The position numbers and the translations under genes are program-made. Positions 27,881 through 35,832 of a stretch of DNA of 64,000 nucleotides are shown one piece after another (position 1 is the first letter of the stretch; each line of letters begins with the position of its first letter). Source of the DNA: Streptomyces sp. NRRL B-24085 (lineage in GTDB: Bacteria; Actinomycetota; Actinomycetes; Streptomycetales; Streptomycetaceae); contig NZ_LJBR01000097.1 in assembly GCF_001282115.1 (NCBI RefSeq), positions 1 to 64,000 on the forward strand, written 5' to 3'. A model generated the notes under the pieces. The model saw only the letters and a list, made by a program, of their open reading frames with translations. It was not told the origin of the DNA and did not search any database.

Positions 27881-29200
27881 TTATGCCCCCAACACCCTGC
27901 GCACATAGTCGTTCTGGAACCGCCGGTCGGGATCGAGCCGGTCCCGGAGCGCGGTGAACTCGCCGAAGCGAGGGTAGACACCGGCGAAGTACTCGGCGTC
28001 GCGCGTGTGCACCTTGCCCCAGTGCGGGCGCCCCTCGTGCGCCGTGAAGATCCGCTCAGCGGCCGTGAAGTACGCCTGGTACGGCGTCCCCTTGACCATG
28101 TGGACGGCGATGTACGCGCTGTCGCGGCCCGACGCGGTGGACAGCGTGATGTCGTCGGCGGGCGCGGTGCGCACCTCGACCGGGAAGCTGACCCGCAGCC
28201 CGGAGCGGTCGACCACCGTCTTCAGTTCGCGCAGTGTCTCGACCACGGCCTCGCGCGGCACGGCGTACTCCATCTCCACGAAACGCACCCGGCGCGGCGA
28301 TGTGAAGACCTTGTACGGGATGTCGGTGTACGTCCGCGCCGACAGCGCCTTGCTGGAGATCCGCGCGATCGAGGGGATCGTGCCCGGTGCCGCGCGGCCG
28401 ACCCACTGGGCCACCTGGAAGACGCCGTTGGAGAGGAACTCGTCCTCGAACCAGCCCTGGAGCTGCGGCACCGGCTTCTCCGGGCCCGCGCTGCGGTTGT
28501 TGCGCTTGGTGTTGGTGGAACCGGTGTGCGGGAACCAGTAGAACTCGAAGTGTTCGTTCTCGGCCCAGAGTTCGTCGAACGTGCTGGTGACCTTGTCGAA
28601 GCTCATGGGCTCCTCACGCGCCGTGAGCAGGAAGAGCGGCTCGACGGCGAACGTGATCGCGGTGACGATGCCGAGGGCGCCCAGGCCGATCCGGGCGGCC
28701 GCGAAGACCTCGGGGTTCTCCTTCTCGGAGCAGGAGAGCACCGAGCCGTCGGCGGTGACCAGCTCCAGGCCCCTGATCTGGGCGGCTATCGAACCCGAGT
28801 CGCGGCCCGTGCCGTGGGTCCCGGTGCTGGTGGCTCCCGAGACCGTCTGCTCCATGATGTCGCCCATGTTGGTGAGCGACAGGCCCTCGCGCGCGAGAGC
28901 CACGTTGAGCCTCTTGAGCGGGGTACCGGCCTCCACCGTGACCGTCATGGCGTCCCGGTCGATGTTGCGGATGCCGGTCAACAGTTGAGGGCGGATCAAC
29001 ACGCCGTCGGTCGCGGCGATCGACGTGAAGGAGTGCCCGGTGCCGACCGCCTTCACCCGGAGGCCGTCCTCGGCGGCCTTCCGCACGGCAGCGGCCAGCT
29101 CGTCGACCGAGGCGGGCGTGACCTCCCGCGCGGGACGCGCGGTGACATTGCCGCCCCAGTTACGCCACGTGCCGTTCTTCGCGCTCGCTGCCGTGCTCAA
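27881..29200 (-). CDS. D-arabinono-1,4-lactone oxidase family FAD oxidoreductase
   Basis: A 439-residue VAO-fold flavoprotein. The FAD-binding region has PASVDELAAAVRKAAEDGLR and GTGHSFTSIAATDG, where the His is the covalent flavin site in related enzymes, then the pyrophosphate loop GATSTGTHGTG. The substrate domain ends with the family signature HWGKVH near the C-terminus. It should oxidise a sugar-lactone or polyol with oxygen, giving hydrogen peroxide; alditol oxidase of S. coelicolor is a relative. I choose TTG 29200, which has GGGGAGG 5 nt upstream. The gene starts 41 bp inside the 3' end of the MFS gene, so the two are cotranscribed. Confidence 0.88.
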   Translation of the reverse strand: MSTAASAKNGTWRNWGGNVTARPAREVTPASVDELAAAVRKAAEDGLRVKAVGTGHSFTSIAATDGVLIRPQLLTGIRNIDRDAMTVTVEAGTPLKRLNVALAREGLSLTNMGDIMEQTVSGATSTGTHGTGRDSGSIAAQIRGLELVTADGSVLSCSEKENPEVFAAARIGLGALGIVTAITFAVEPLFLLTAREEPMSFDKVTSTFDELWAENEHFEFYWFPHTGSTNTKRNNRSAGPEKPVPQLQGWFEDEFLSNGVFQVAQWVGRAAPGTIPSIARISSKALSARTYTDIPYKVFTSPRRVRFVEMEYAVPREAVVETLRELKTVVDRSGLRVSFPVEVRTAPADDITLSTASGRDSAYIAVHMVKGTPYQAYFTAAERIFTAHEGRPHWGKVHTRDAEYFAGVYPRFGEFTALRDRLDPDRRFQNDYVRRVLGA

Positions 29201-30398
29201 CGCTGCCTCCCCGACGTGGAGCCGGCCTCTTGAGCCGGCGGTACCCCAGGAAACCGACCGCGACCGCGACGGCCCCGGACACCGCCGGAACCCCGTACCC
29301 GGCACGTGCCCCGGCCGCGTCGATCACCCAGCCGGCCACGGAGGAGCCGAGCGCGACCCCGACCGCGAGCCCGGTACTGATCCAGGTCATGCCCTCGGTC
29401 AGTTGCGCGCGTGGTACGTGCTGCTCGATCAGGGACATCGTCGTGATCATCGTGGGAGCGATGGACAGGCCCGCAACGAACAGCGCCACGGCCAGAAACG
29501 GCAAGTTCCCGACCAGTAGGAGGGGGATCATACTCACGGCCATCGCGCATATGCCCAGCAGCCAGCGAGGTTCGGGACGTCCCGCGAAGTGCAGCAGCCC
29601 GAACACGAGGCCCGCCACGCACGACCCCGCGGCGTAGAGGGCGAGCACGACGCTCGCGGCCGCCTTGTGGCCCTGCTCGTCGGCGAAGGCCACGGTGACC
29701 ACGTCCACCGCCCCGAAGATGGCCCCGGTCGCCACGAAGGTGGCCACGAGGACCTGGAGGCCCGGCGAGCGCAGGGCCGTACGGCCGCCGTCGTGCTCGC
29801 GCGGGTGCGGGGCCGGCTCGGTGGCCCGCTGCGCGGTCAGCCAGAACACGCCCACCGCGAGGAAGCAGGCGGCGAGCAGCGGACCCGCCTCCGGGAACCA
29901 GGCCGTGGACAGCCCGATGGAGATGATCGGCCCGAAGATGAAGCAGACCTCGTCGACCACCGACTCGAAGGAGTACGCGGTGTGCAGCTGCGGGGTGCCC
30001 CGGTACAGGGCCGCCCACCGCGCGCGGATCATCGCGCCGAGGCTCGGCACCGAGCCGATGCCCACGGCGCACACGAACAGCACCCAGTCCGGCCAGCCGA
30101 AGTGCGCGGCCAGCAGCATCCCGGCGGACGCCACCAGCGCCACGAGCGTCGCCGGACGCAGTACCCGCCGCTGGCCGTGCAGGTCCACCAGCCGGGAGAC
30201 CTGCGGGCCGATCGCCGCGGCGGCCAGCGCGATGGTCGCCGACAGCGAGCCCGCGAGCCCGTACCGGCCGGTGAGCTGGGAGATCATCGTGACCACGCCG
30301 ATGCCCATCATCGACAGCGGCATCCGGCCGACGAAGCCCGCGGCGGCGAAGCCCTTGGAGCCGGGGGCGGCGAACAGAGCGCGGTAGGGGCTGGGCAC
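29160..30398 (-). CDS. MFS family exporter
   Basis: A 412-residue major facilitator with 12 predicted membrane segments, beginning at about residue 17. Motif A is degenerate (VSRLVDLHGQRRVLRP in the loop 2-3). The overall form fits small-molecule or drug exporters of actinobacteria. The C-terminus is a charged cytosolic tail. GTG 30398 has CGGAGA 6 nt upstream. It overlaps the lactone oxidase gene by 41 bp and is divergent from ferrochelatase. Substrate unknown. Confidence 0.85.
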   Translation of the reverse strand: MPSPYRALFAAPGSKGFAAAGFVGRMPLSMMGIGVVTMISQLTGRYGLAGSLSATIALAAAAIGPQVSRLVDLHGQRRVLRPATLVALVASAGMLLAAHFGWPDWVLFVCAVGIGSVPSLGAMIRARWAALYRGTPQLHTAYSFESVVDEVCFIFGPIISIGLSTAWFPEAGPLLAACFLAVGVFWLTAQRATEPAPHPREHDGGRTALRSPGLQVLVATFVATGAIFGAVDVVTVAFADEQGHKAAASVVLALYAAGSCVAGLVFGLLHFAGRPEPRWLLGICAMAVSMIPLLLVGNLPFLAVALFVAGLSIAPTMITTMSLIEQHVPRAQLTEGMTWISTGLAVGVALGSSVAGWVIDAAGARAGYGVPAVSGAVAVAVGFLGYRRLKRPAPRRGGSVEHGSEREERHVA

Positions 30399-30552
30399 AG
30401 GGGTCTCCGGTCGGCCGACGAGCAGCGGCTCGTGCAGGTAAGGCGCGAATGCGCCTCATACAGCTTACGGGTGAGGGGCGCCGACGCACCCGCCCGGGCG
30501 CCCGGAACCCGGCCGGCCACCCCGCCGTTTCGTGGCTGTCAGTACCGGATGA

Positions 30553-30558
30553 CAGGAT
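30553..30558 (+). promoter_or_regulatory. -10-like hexamer before the ferrochelatase gene
   Basis: CAGGAT, 6 nt before ATG 30565; no ribosome-binding site. Weaker than the TANNNT examples. Confidence 0.35.
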
Positions 30559-30564
30559 CGACCC

Positions 30565-31692
30565 ATGCGAGACGCGCTCGACGCCACCCCCTACGACGCC
30601 CTGCTCCTGCTCTCGTTCGGAGGCCCCGAGGGCCCGGACGACGTGGTCCCGTTCCTGGAGAACGTGACGCGCGGGCGCGGCATCCCCAAGGAACGCCTGA
30701 AGGAGGTCGGGCAGCACTACTTCCTGTTCGGCGGGGTCAGCCCCATCAACGACCAGAACCGCGCCCTGCTGGATGCCCTGCGCAAGGACTTCGCGGACCA
30801 CGGCCTGGACCTGCCGGTCTACTGGGGCAACCGCAACTGGGCGCCCTACCTCACCGCCACCCTGCGCGAGATGGTCGCCGACGGCCGCCGCCGCATCCTG
30901 GTCCTGGCCACCAGCGCGTACGCCTCCTACTCGGGCTGCCGCCAGTACCGCGAGAACCTCGCCGACTCACTGGCCGCCCTGGAGGCCGAGGGCCTGGAGC
31001 TGCCGAGGATCGACAAGCTGCGGCACTACTTCAACCACCCCGGCTTCGTGGAGCCCATGATCGACGGGGTCGTCCAGTCCCTCGCCGAGCTCCCCGAGGA
31101 GGTGCGTGACGGTGCCCACATCGCCTTCTCGACCCACTCGATCCCGAACGCGTCCGCGGACACCTCGGGGCCGGTCGAGGGCCACGGCGAGGGCGGCGCG
31201 TACGTCGCGGAGCACCTGGAGGTCGCCCGGCTGATCGCGGACGCCGTCCGTGAGCGCACCGGCGTCGACCACCCCTGGCAGCTCGTCTACCAGTCACGGT
31301 CCGGTGCCCCGCACATCCCGTGGCTGGAGCCCGACATCTGCGACCACCTGGAGGAGCGCCACGCGTCCGGCGTCCCGGCCGTGGTGATCGCGCCCATCGG
31401 CTTCGTGTCCGACCACATGGAGGTCCTCTACGACCTCGACACCGAGGCCAAGGCCAAGGCCGAGGAGCTCGGCCTGCCGATGCGCCGCTCGGCGACCGTC
31501 GGGGACGACCCGCGCTTCGCCGCCGCCGTCCGCGACCTGGTCCTGGAGCGGGCCGCGGTCGAGCGGGGACAGCAGGTCACGCCCTGCGCCCTCGGCGCGC
31601 TCGGGGCCTCCCACAACGTCTGCCCGGCCGGCTGCTGCCCGGCCCGCGCCGCCAAGCCCGCCGCCGCGGGCGCCGACAGCCCGTACGCGTGA
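30565..31692 (+). CDS. hemH: Coproporphyrin/protoporphyrin ferrochelatase
   Basis: A 375-residue ferrochelatase that inserts Fe2+ into a porphyrin; in actinobacteria the substrate is coproporphyrin III (CpfC) and the product is coproheme. Conserved motifs are [15 protein letters not shown], the metal His in FSTHSIPN, and [17 protein letters not shown] with the catalytic Glu. Cysteines at 125, 341, 353 and 357/358 follow the pattern reported for [2Fe-2S]-cluster ligands in actinobacterial ferrochelatases. It is followed, 8 bp later, by an inositol monophosphatase gene. Confidence 0.93.
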   Translation: MRDALDATPYDALLLLSFGGPEGPDDVVPFLENVTRGRGIPKERLKEVGQHYFLFGGVSPINDQNRALLDALRKDFADHGLDLPVYWGNRNWAPYLTATLREMVADGRRRILVLATSAYASYSGCRQYRENLADSLAALEAEGLELPRIDKLRHYFNHPGFVEPMIDGVVQSLAELPEEVRDGAHIAFSTHSIPNASADTSGPVEGHGEGGAYVAEHLEVARLIADAVRERTGVDHPWQLVYQSRSGAPHIPWLEPDICDHLEERHASGVPAVVIAPIGFVSDHMEVLYDLDTEAKAKAEELGLPMRRSATVGDDPRFAAAVRDLVLERAAVERGQQVTPCALGALGASHNVCPAGCCPARAAKPAAAGADSPYA

Positions 31693-31700
31693 GGAGCCCC

Positions 31701-32516
31701 GTGACCGACCCCCTGCACGCGGAACTGCTGCGACTCGCCCGGGAGGCCGCCGGTCGCGCCGGCGCCCTGCTGCGCGACGGCCGCCCGGCCGACCTCGAGG
31801 TCGCCAGGACCAAGTCCAGTCCCATCGACGTGGTGACCGAGATGGACATCGCGGCCGAGAAGCTGATCACGAACCTGATCTCCGAGCACCGCCCGGACGA
31901 CGGCTTCCTCGGCGAGGAGGGCGCCTCCACCGAGGGCACCAGCGGCGTCCGCTGGGTCATCGACCCCCTCGACGGCACGGTCAACTACCTGTACGGACTG
32001 CCGACTTGGTCCGTCTCCATCGCCGCCGAGCAGGACGGTGAGACGGTCGTCGGGGTCGTCGCGGCGCCGATGCGCGGCGAGACCTACCACGCGGTCCGCG
32101 GCGAGGGCGCCTGGGCCACGGGCGCGTGGGAGGGCGAGCGCCGGCTGGCCTGCCGCCCGGCGCCGCCCCTGGAGCAGGCCCTGGTGTCGACGGGCTTCAA
32201 CTACGTCACCGAGGTCCGCGCCCACCAGGCCGAGGTGGCCAGGAAGCTGATCCCCCTGCTGCGCGACATCCGCCGCGGCGGCTCGGCGGCCATCGACCTC
32301 TGCGACCTGGCCGCGGGCCGCCTGGACGGCTACTACGAGCGGGGCCTGAACGCCTGGGACTACGGGGCGGGCGACCTCATCGCCCGGGAAGCGGGCGTGC
32401 TGACCGGTGGCCGCCCCGGAGAGCGCCCCAACCCGGCCCTGACCGTCGCCGGTACCCCGGGAGTCTTCGAGCCCCTCCAGCAGCTCCTGGAGGACTTCGG
32501 CGCCTGGCACGACTGA
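31701..32516 (+). CDS. Inositol monophosphatase family protein
   Basis: A 271-residue Mg2+-dependent phosphatase of the IMPase/FBPase fold. Metal-binding motifs are EEGAS, WVIDPLDGTVNYLYG and the C-terminal WDYGAGDLIAREAG. Likely substrates are myo-inositol-1-phosphate or similar sugar phosphates, histidinol phosphate being another option in this family. GTG 31701 has GAGGAG 8 nt upstream; an upstream GTG overlapping the ferrochelatase stop lacks one. Probably cotranscribed with hemH. A perfect hairpin follows. Confidence 0.9.
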   Translation: MTDPLHAELLRLAREAAGRAGALLRDGRPADLEVARTKSSPIDVVTEMDIAAEKLITNLISEHRPDDGFLGEEGASTEGTSGVRWVIDPLDGTVNYLYGLPTWSVSIAAEQDGETVVGVVAAPMRGETYHAVRGEGAWATGAWEGERRLACRPAPPLEQALVSTGFNYVTEVRAHQAEVARKLIPLLRDIRRGGSAAIDLCDLAAGRLDGYYERGLNAWDYGAGDLIAREAGVLTGGRPGERPNPALTVAGTPGVFEPLQQLLEDFGAWHD

Positions 32517-32566
32517 CGGGCCGACTCCGGGCGAACACGAGGTGAACGGACCCGTGCGCCCACGCG

Positions 32567-32601
32567 GCGGGCCCCCGGCGCTGGATTCGCCGGGGGCCCG
32601 C
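32567..32601 (+). terminator. Terminator after the inositol monophosphatase gene
   Basis: Perfect 14-bp stem GCGGGCCCCCGGCG (32567-32580) and complement (32588-32601), loop CTGGATT. It could also stop transcription from the small minus-strand gene at 32643-32807. Confidence 0.8.
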
Positions 32602-32642
32602 TGTCGTGCGTGAAGCTGTCGTGCCGTGAAGCCGATCAGACG

Positions 32643-32807
32643 CTAGGCGCCGACCTCCACACCGTGCTCGGCGGCGAGGCGGCGCAGGTCGTCGAGCTCG
32701 CCCTGTTCCACCTCGACGAGGAAGTCGTCGCCCTCGTCACGAGCCCGCGTCAGGTCGGTCTCGGTCGCCCTTATGCGCTGCAGAAGTCCTGCGGTGAATG
32801 CGTCCAT
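32643..32807 (-). CDS. Small acidic helical protein (54 residues)
   Basis: An ORF of 54 residues that reads MDAFTAGLLQRIRATETDL, then a charged helix with RARDEGDDFLVEVEQGELDD and ends LAAEHGVEVGA. It is strongly acidic, without Cys or membrane segment, and looks like one amphipathic helix pair. Support: ATG 32807 preceded by a purine-rich GGGGGCGCAGG, sensible codon use (third positions mostly G/C), and a good terminator 40 bp downstream. It lies between the ferrochelatase pair and cutR. I do not recognise a family. It could be a small regulatory or scaffold protein; a non-coding reading cannot be excluded. Confidence 0.62.
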   Translation of the reverse strand: MDAFTAGLLQRIRATETDLTRARDEGDDFLVEVEQGELDDLRRLAAEHGVEVGA

Positions 32808-33219
32808 CCTGCGCCCCCTCGTCCTGGGTCGTGGGTCGGTGGCACGGGGGTGTGCCGTCGGGAGGGGCGATCACGTCTCTTTGCAGGTGCCCAGCGCTGC
32901 CCAGGCCGGGCGGCGACGGTGCCGGACACCACGCCCGCTCTGCGGAAGCGGATCGCACAATGCCGCATGGTGGTACGGCACATGCATAGCGTGATCGCGG
33001 GGTGTAAAGCCGTCCTCCCCCCGCTCGTTTCGACGGAAACCTCAACCGCGCGAGAAAATCCCGCATTCCCGTTCCCGCACCTGTCTTTCAGTCGCCCCTC
33101 ACCCGTCTTACAGCCGACTTATGGCCGAAAAGGGCAGGATGGAGGCAACACTCACCCGGATCCCTGCCCGCGCGTGCCCGGAGCGCGCTACGCGGGTGGA
33201 CACAGGAAGGACAAGCGAC
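32808..33219. other. Upstream region of cutR and of the 54-residue gene
   Basis: 412 bp between divergent genes, no other gene seen. The direct repeat GTCTTTCAG (33083-33091) and GTCTTACAG (33105-33113) lies 107-137 bp upstream of cutR. Confidence 0.45.
33083..33113 (+). promoter_or_regulatory. Direct repeat GTCTTWCAG, 22 bp apart, upstream of cutR
   Basis: Two 9-bp units differing at one base, with start-to-start distance 22 bp, i.e. two helical turns. OmpR-family regulators such as CutR bind direct repeats, so this is a candidate autoregulatory site. No published CutR site was used to find it. Confidence 0.35.
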
Positions 33220-33873
33220 GTGCGCGTACTCGTCGTCGAGGACGAGCAACTGCTCGCCGATGCGGTGGCCACCGGACTGCGCCGGGAGGCCATGGCCGTC
33301 GACGTCGTGTACGACGGTGCGGCCGCCCTGGAACGCATCGGCGTCAACGACTACGACGTGGTCGTCCTCGACCGCGACCTCCCCCTGGTCCACGGCGACG
33401 ACGTCTGCCGCAAGATCGTCGAACTCGGCATGCCCACACGCGTGCTGATGCTCACGGCCTCCGGTGACGTCAGCGACCGCGTCGAAGGGCTCGAGATCGG
33501 TGCCGACGACTATCTGCCCAAGCCGTTCGCGTTCAGCGAGCTGACGGCACGCGTGCGTGCCCTCGGCCGGCGCACCAGCGTGCCGCTGCCGCCGGTCCTG
33601 GAGCGCGCCGGGATCAAGCTCGACCCCAACCGCCGCGAGGTGTTCCGCGACGGCAAGGAGGTCCAGCTGGCGCCCAAGGAGTTCGCCGTCCTGGAGGTGC
33701 TGATGCGCTCCGAGGGCGCCGTCGTCTCCGCCGAGCAGCTCCTGGAGAAGGCCTGGGACGAGAACACCGACCCCTTCACCAACGTCGTGCGGGTGACCGT
33801 CATGACGCTGCGCCGCAAGCTGGGCGAACCCGCGGTGATCGTCACCGTCCCCGGCTCGGGCTACCGGATCTGA
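33220..33873 (+). CDS. cutR: Response regulator CutR
   Basis: A 217-residue OmpR-family regulator. Receiver domain with phospho-acceptor Asp51 (VVLDRDLPL) and YLPKPFAF; C-terminal winged helix with QLAPKEFAVLEVLM and NVVRVTVMTLRRKLG. Length and sequence agree with CutR of S. lividans/S. coelicolor, which with CutS was first linked to copper or antibiotic control and later to the secretion stress response. GTG 33220 has GGAAGG about 10 nt upstream; a longer reading to 33121 is unsupported. cutS follows after 5 bp. Confidence 0.93.
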   Translation: MRVLVVEDEQLLADAVATGLRREAMAVDVVYDGAAALERIGVNDYDVVVLDRDLPLVHGDDVCRKIVELGMPTRVLMLTASGDVSDRVEGLEIGADDYLPKPFAFSELTARVRALGRRTSVPLPPVLERAGIKLDPNRREVFRDGKEVQLAPKEFAVLEVLMRSEGAVVSAEQLLEKAWDENTDPFTNVVRVTVMTLRRKLGEPAVIVTVPGSGYRI

Positions 33874-33878
33874 TACCC

Positions 33879-35117
33879 GTGGCCTCCACTCCCGCGCCTC
33901 CCCAGGCGCCCCCGAAGCCCACCTGGGACCCCAGGAGGCCGGCCCCGCCGCTGCCCTGGTTGCGCCCGACCATCCGCATAAGGCTCACGCTGCTGTACGG
34001 CGGCATGTTCCTGATCGCGGGCATCCTGCTGCTGTCGATCATCTACCTGGTGGCCGCGCAGGCGCTGAATGTCGGCAGCAAGCTGCCCTTCGAGATCACC
34101 ACGGGCAGTGTCACCAGTGACATCTGCAGCAACCTGCCCTCGAGCGGTACCTCCGAGGTCATGAACAGGGCCATCAACGCCTGCGTCAACGACCAGCGCC
34201 AGCACGCCCTCGACGACCTCCTCAGCCGCTCGCTGCTGGCCCTGCTCGGCCTCGCGATCATCGCCTTCGCGTTCGGCTACGCCATGGCGGGACGTGTCCT
34301 GTCCCCGCTCGGGCGGATCCTGCGCACCGCGCGCGCGGTGGCCGGCTCGGACCTCTCCCGCCGTATCGAGCTGGACGGCCCGGACGACGAGCTCAAGGAG
34401 CTGGCCGACACCTTCGACGACATGCTGGAGCGCCTGGAGCGGGCCTTCACGGCCCAGCAGCGCTTCGTCGGCAACGCCTCGCACGAGCTGCGGACACCGC
34501 TCGCGATCAACCGCACGCTCCTGGAGGTGCACCTGTCCGATCCGGGCGCCCCGGTGGAGCTCCAGCAGCTCGGCAAGACCCTGCTGGCCACCAACGAGCG
34601 CAGTGAGCAGCTCGTGGAGGGCCTGCTGCTGCTCGCGCGCAGCGACAACCAGATCGTCGAGCGCAAGCCCGTGGACCTCGCCGAGGTGGCCGGGCAGGCG
34701 GTCGACCAGGTGCACGGCGAGGCGGCGGCCAAGGGCGTGGCGATCCGCGGCGAGCAGAAGACGGCGGTCGTCCAGGGCAACGGCGTCCTGCTGGAGCGCA
34801 TCGCCCTGAACCTGGTGCAGAACGCCGTGCGCTACAACGTCCCCGAGGACGGCTGGGTCGAGGTGACCACGGAGGTCCAGCACGGCCAGGCCGTGCTCAC
34901 GGTGACCAACACCGGCCCCGTCGTGCCGGCGTACGAGGTCGACAACCTCTTCGAGCCCTTCAAGCGGCTGCGCGGCGCCGACCGCACCGGCAGCGACAAG
35001 GGCGTCGGCCTCGGACTGTCCATCGTGCGGTCCGTGGCGCGGGCGCACGGCGGGCACATCACCGCCCAGCCGCGCGAAGGGGGTGGGCTCGTGATGCGAG
35101 TCACCCTTCCGGTCTGA
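33879..35117 (+). CDS. cutS: Sensor histidine kinase CutS
   Basis: A 412-residue membrane kinase. A Pro-rich cytosolic N-terminus is followed by the first membrane helix (about 37-60), a short extracytoplasmic loop (61-118) and the second helix (about 119-140), then HAMP, HisKA with His202 in NASHELRTPL, and the ATPase domain (NLVQNAVRYN, GVGLGLSIV). The loop has exactly two cysteines, Cys83 and Cys102, in DICSNLP and NACVND; a conserved Cys pair in CutS has been proposed to sense extracellular redox or disulfide state. GTG 33879 lies 5 bp after the cutR stop, in one operon. Confidence 0.92.
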   Translation: MASTPAPPQAPPKPTWDPRRPAPPLPWLRPTIRIRLTLLYGGMFLIAGILLLSIIYLVAAQALNVGSKLPFEITTGSVTSDICSNLPSSGTSEVMNRAINACVNDQRQHALDDLLSRSLLALLGLAIIAFAFGYAMAGRVLSPLGRILRTARAVAGSDLSRRIELDGPDDELKELADTFDDMLERLERAFTAQQRFVGNASHELRTPLAINRTLLEVHLSDPGAPVELQQLGKTLLATNERSEQLVEGLLLLARSDNQIVERKPVDLAEVAGQAVDQVHGEAAAKGVAIRGEQKTAVVQGNGVLLERIALNLVQNAVRYNVPEDGWVEVTTEVQHGQAVLTVTNTGPVVPAYEVDNLFEPFKRLRGADRTGSDKGVGLGLSIVRSVARAHGGHITAQPREGGGLVMRVTLPV

Positions 35118-35522
35118 GATCATGGCCCCCGCACCGCGACCGACATACAGGGATGTTCGCTTTGCGCGGAATTTTCTGGGCACTTGGAGGACTGCCCCCT
35201 GTGTGATCGATCACAAGGGAGAATTTCCAGCCATCCACTCTCCGTGATCATGCACCCTGTCGGAAAGCCGGGAAAATCCGGGTTTTCAGGGGTCCTGATC
35301 ACGGGAAGTACACGGTGAGACGCCTTTGAAGTGCGGGATTCGGACCGTGTACGGTCCCGATCGCCATCCAACCCGATCACTCAAGAGGAGTCCGGTTGGG
35401 TGTCGATTGAGTAACAGACCTTGATGTGAGGCAAAATCTCCGCCTCGGGTCGGGCACAAGTCCGGCCTCTCACGCGTTACGTGCGCTGGAGACACCGCAG
35501 ACACCCAGAGGGGGAGAGCGAC
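35118..35522. promoter_or_regulatory. Upstream region of the DUF4193 gene with repeated GTGATC/GATCAC palindromes
   Basis: 405 bp without a gene. It holds the perfect 14-bp palindrome TGTGATCGATCACA (35202-35215), an inverted pair CCGTGATCA (35242-35250) / TGATCACGG (35296-35304), and another GATCAC at 35375-35380. The region is A+T richer than the surroundings. The DUF4193 start has GGGGGAGAG upstream. The clustering suggests a regulator with a GTGATC half-site. Confidence 0.45.
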
Positions 35523-35819
35523 ATGGCAACGGATTACGACACCCCACGCAAGACCGACGACGACGTCGACTCGGACAGCCTTGAAGAGCTCAAGGCGCGT
35601 AGGAACGACAAGTCGACCTCCGCAGTGGACGTCGACGAGTTCGAGGCCGCCGAAGGCCTGGAACTGCCCGGAGCGGACCTCTCGAACGAAGAGCTGGCCG
35701 TCCGGGTGCTGCCCAAGCAGCAGGACGAGTTCACCTGCATGAGCTGCTTCCTGGTGCACCACCGCAGCCAGCTGGCCCGCGAGAAGAACGGCCAGCCGAT
35801 CTGCCGCGACTGCGACTGA
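35523..35819 (+). CDS. DUF4193 family zinc-ribbon protein
   Basis: A 98-residue acidic actinobacterial protein. The N-terminal half is rich in Asp/Glu and probably disordered; the C-terminal third has two CxxC knuckles, CMSC and CRDC, expected to bind zinc. The HHRSQLAREKNGQPIC context is typical for DUF4193, a family conserved in actinobacteria whose function is unknown. ATG 35523 has GGGGGAGAG. Expression is likely strong, given the good ribosome-binding site and long control region. Confidence 0.88.
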   Translation: MATDYDTPRKTDDDVDSDSLEELKARRNDKSTSAVDVDEFEAAEGLELPGADLSNEELAVRVLPKQQDEFTCMSCFLVHHRSQLAREKNGQPICRDCD

Positions 35820-35832
35820 GGGCGGGTCGGGC

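Noticed and set aside
29160-29200. Frameshift or sequencing error at the MFS/lactone oxidase junction
   Set aside because: Both proteins are complete; a 41-bp overlap with a good GGGGAGG for the downstream start explains it.
35202-35215. Crp site (TGTGA...TCACA)
   Set aside because: The spacer is 4 nt, not 6, and the streptomycete Crp pattern does not fit; kept only as an unassigned palindrome.
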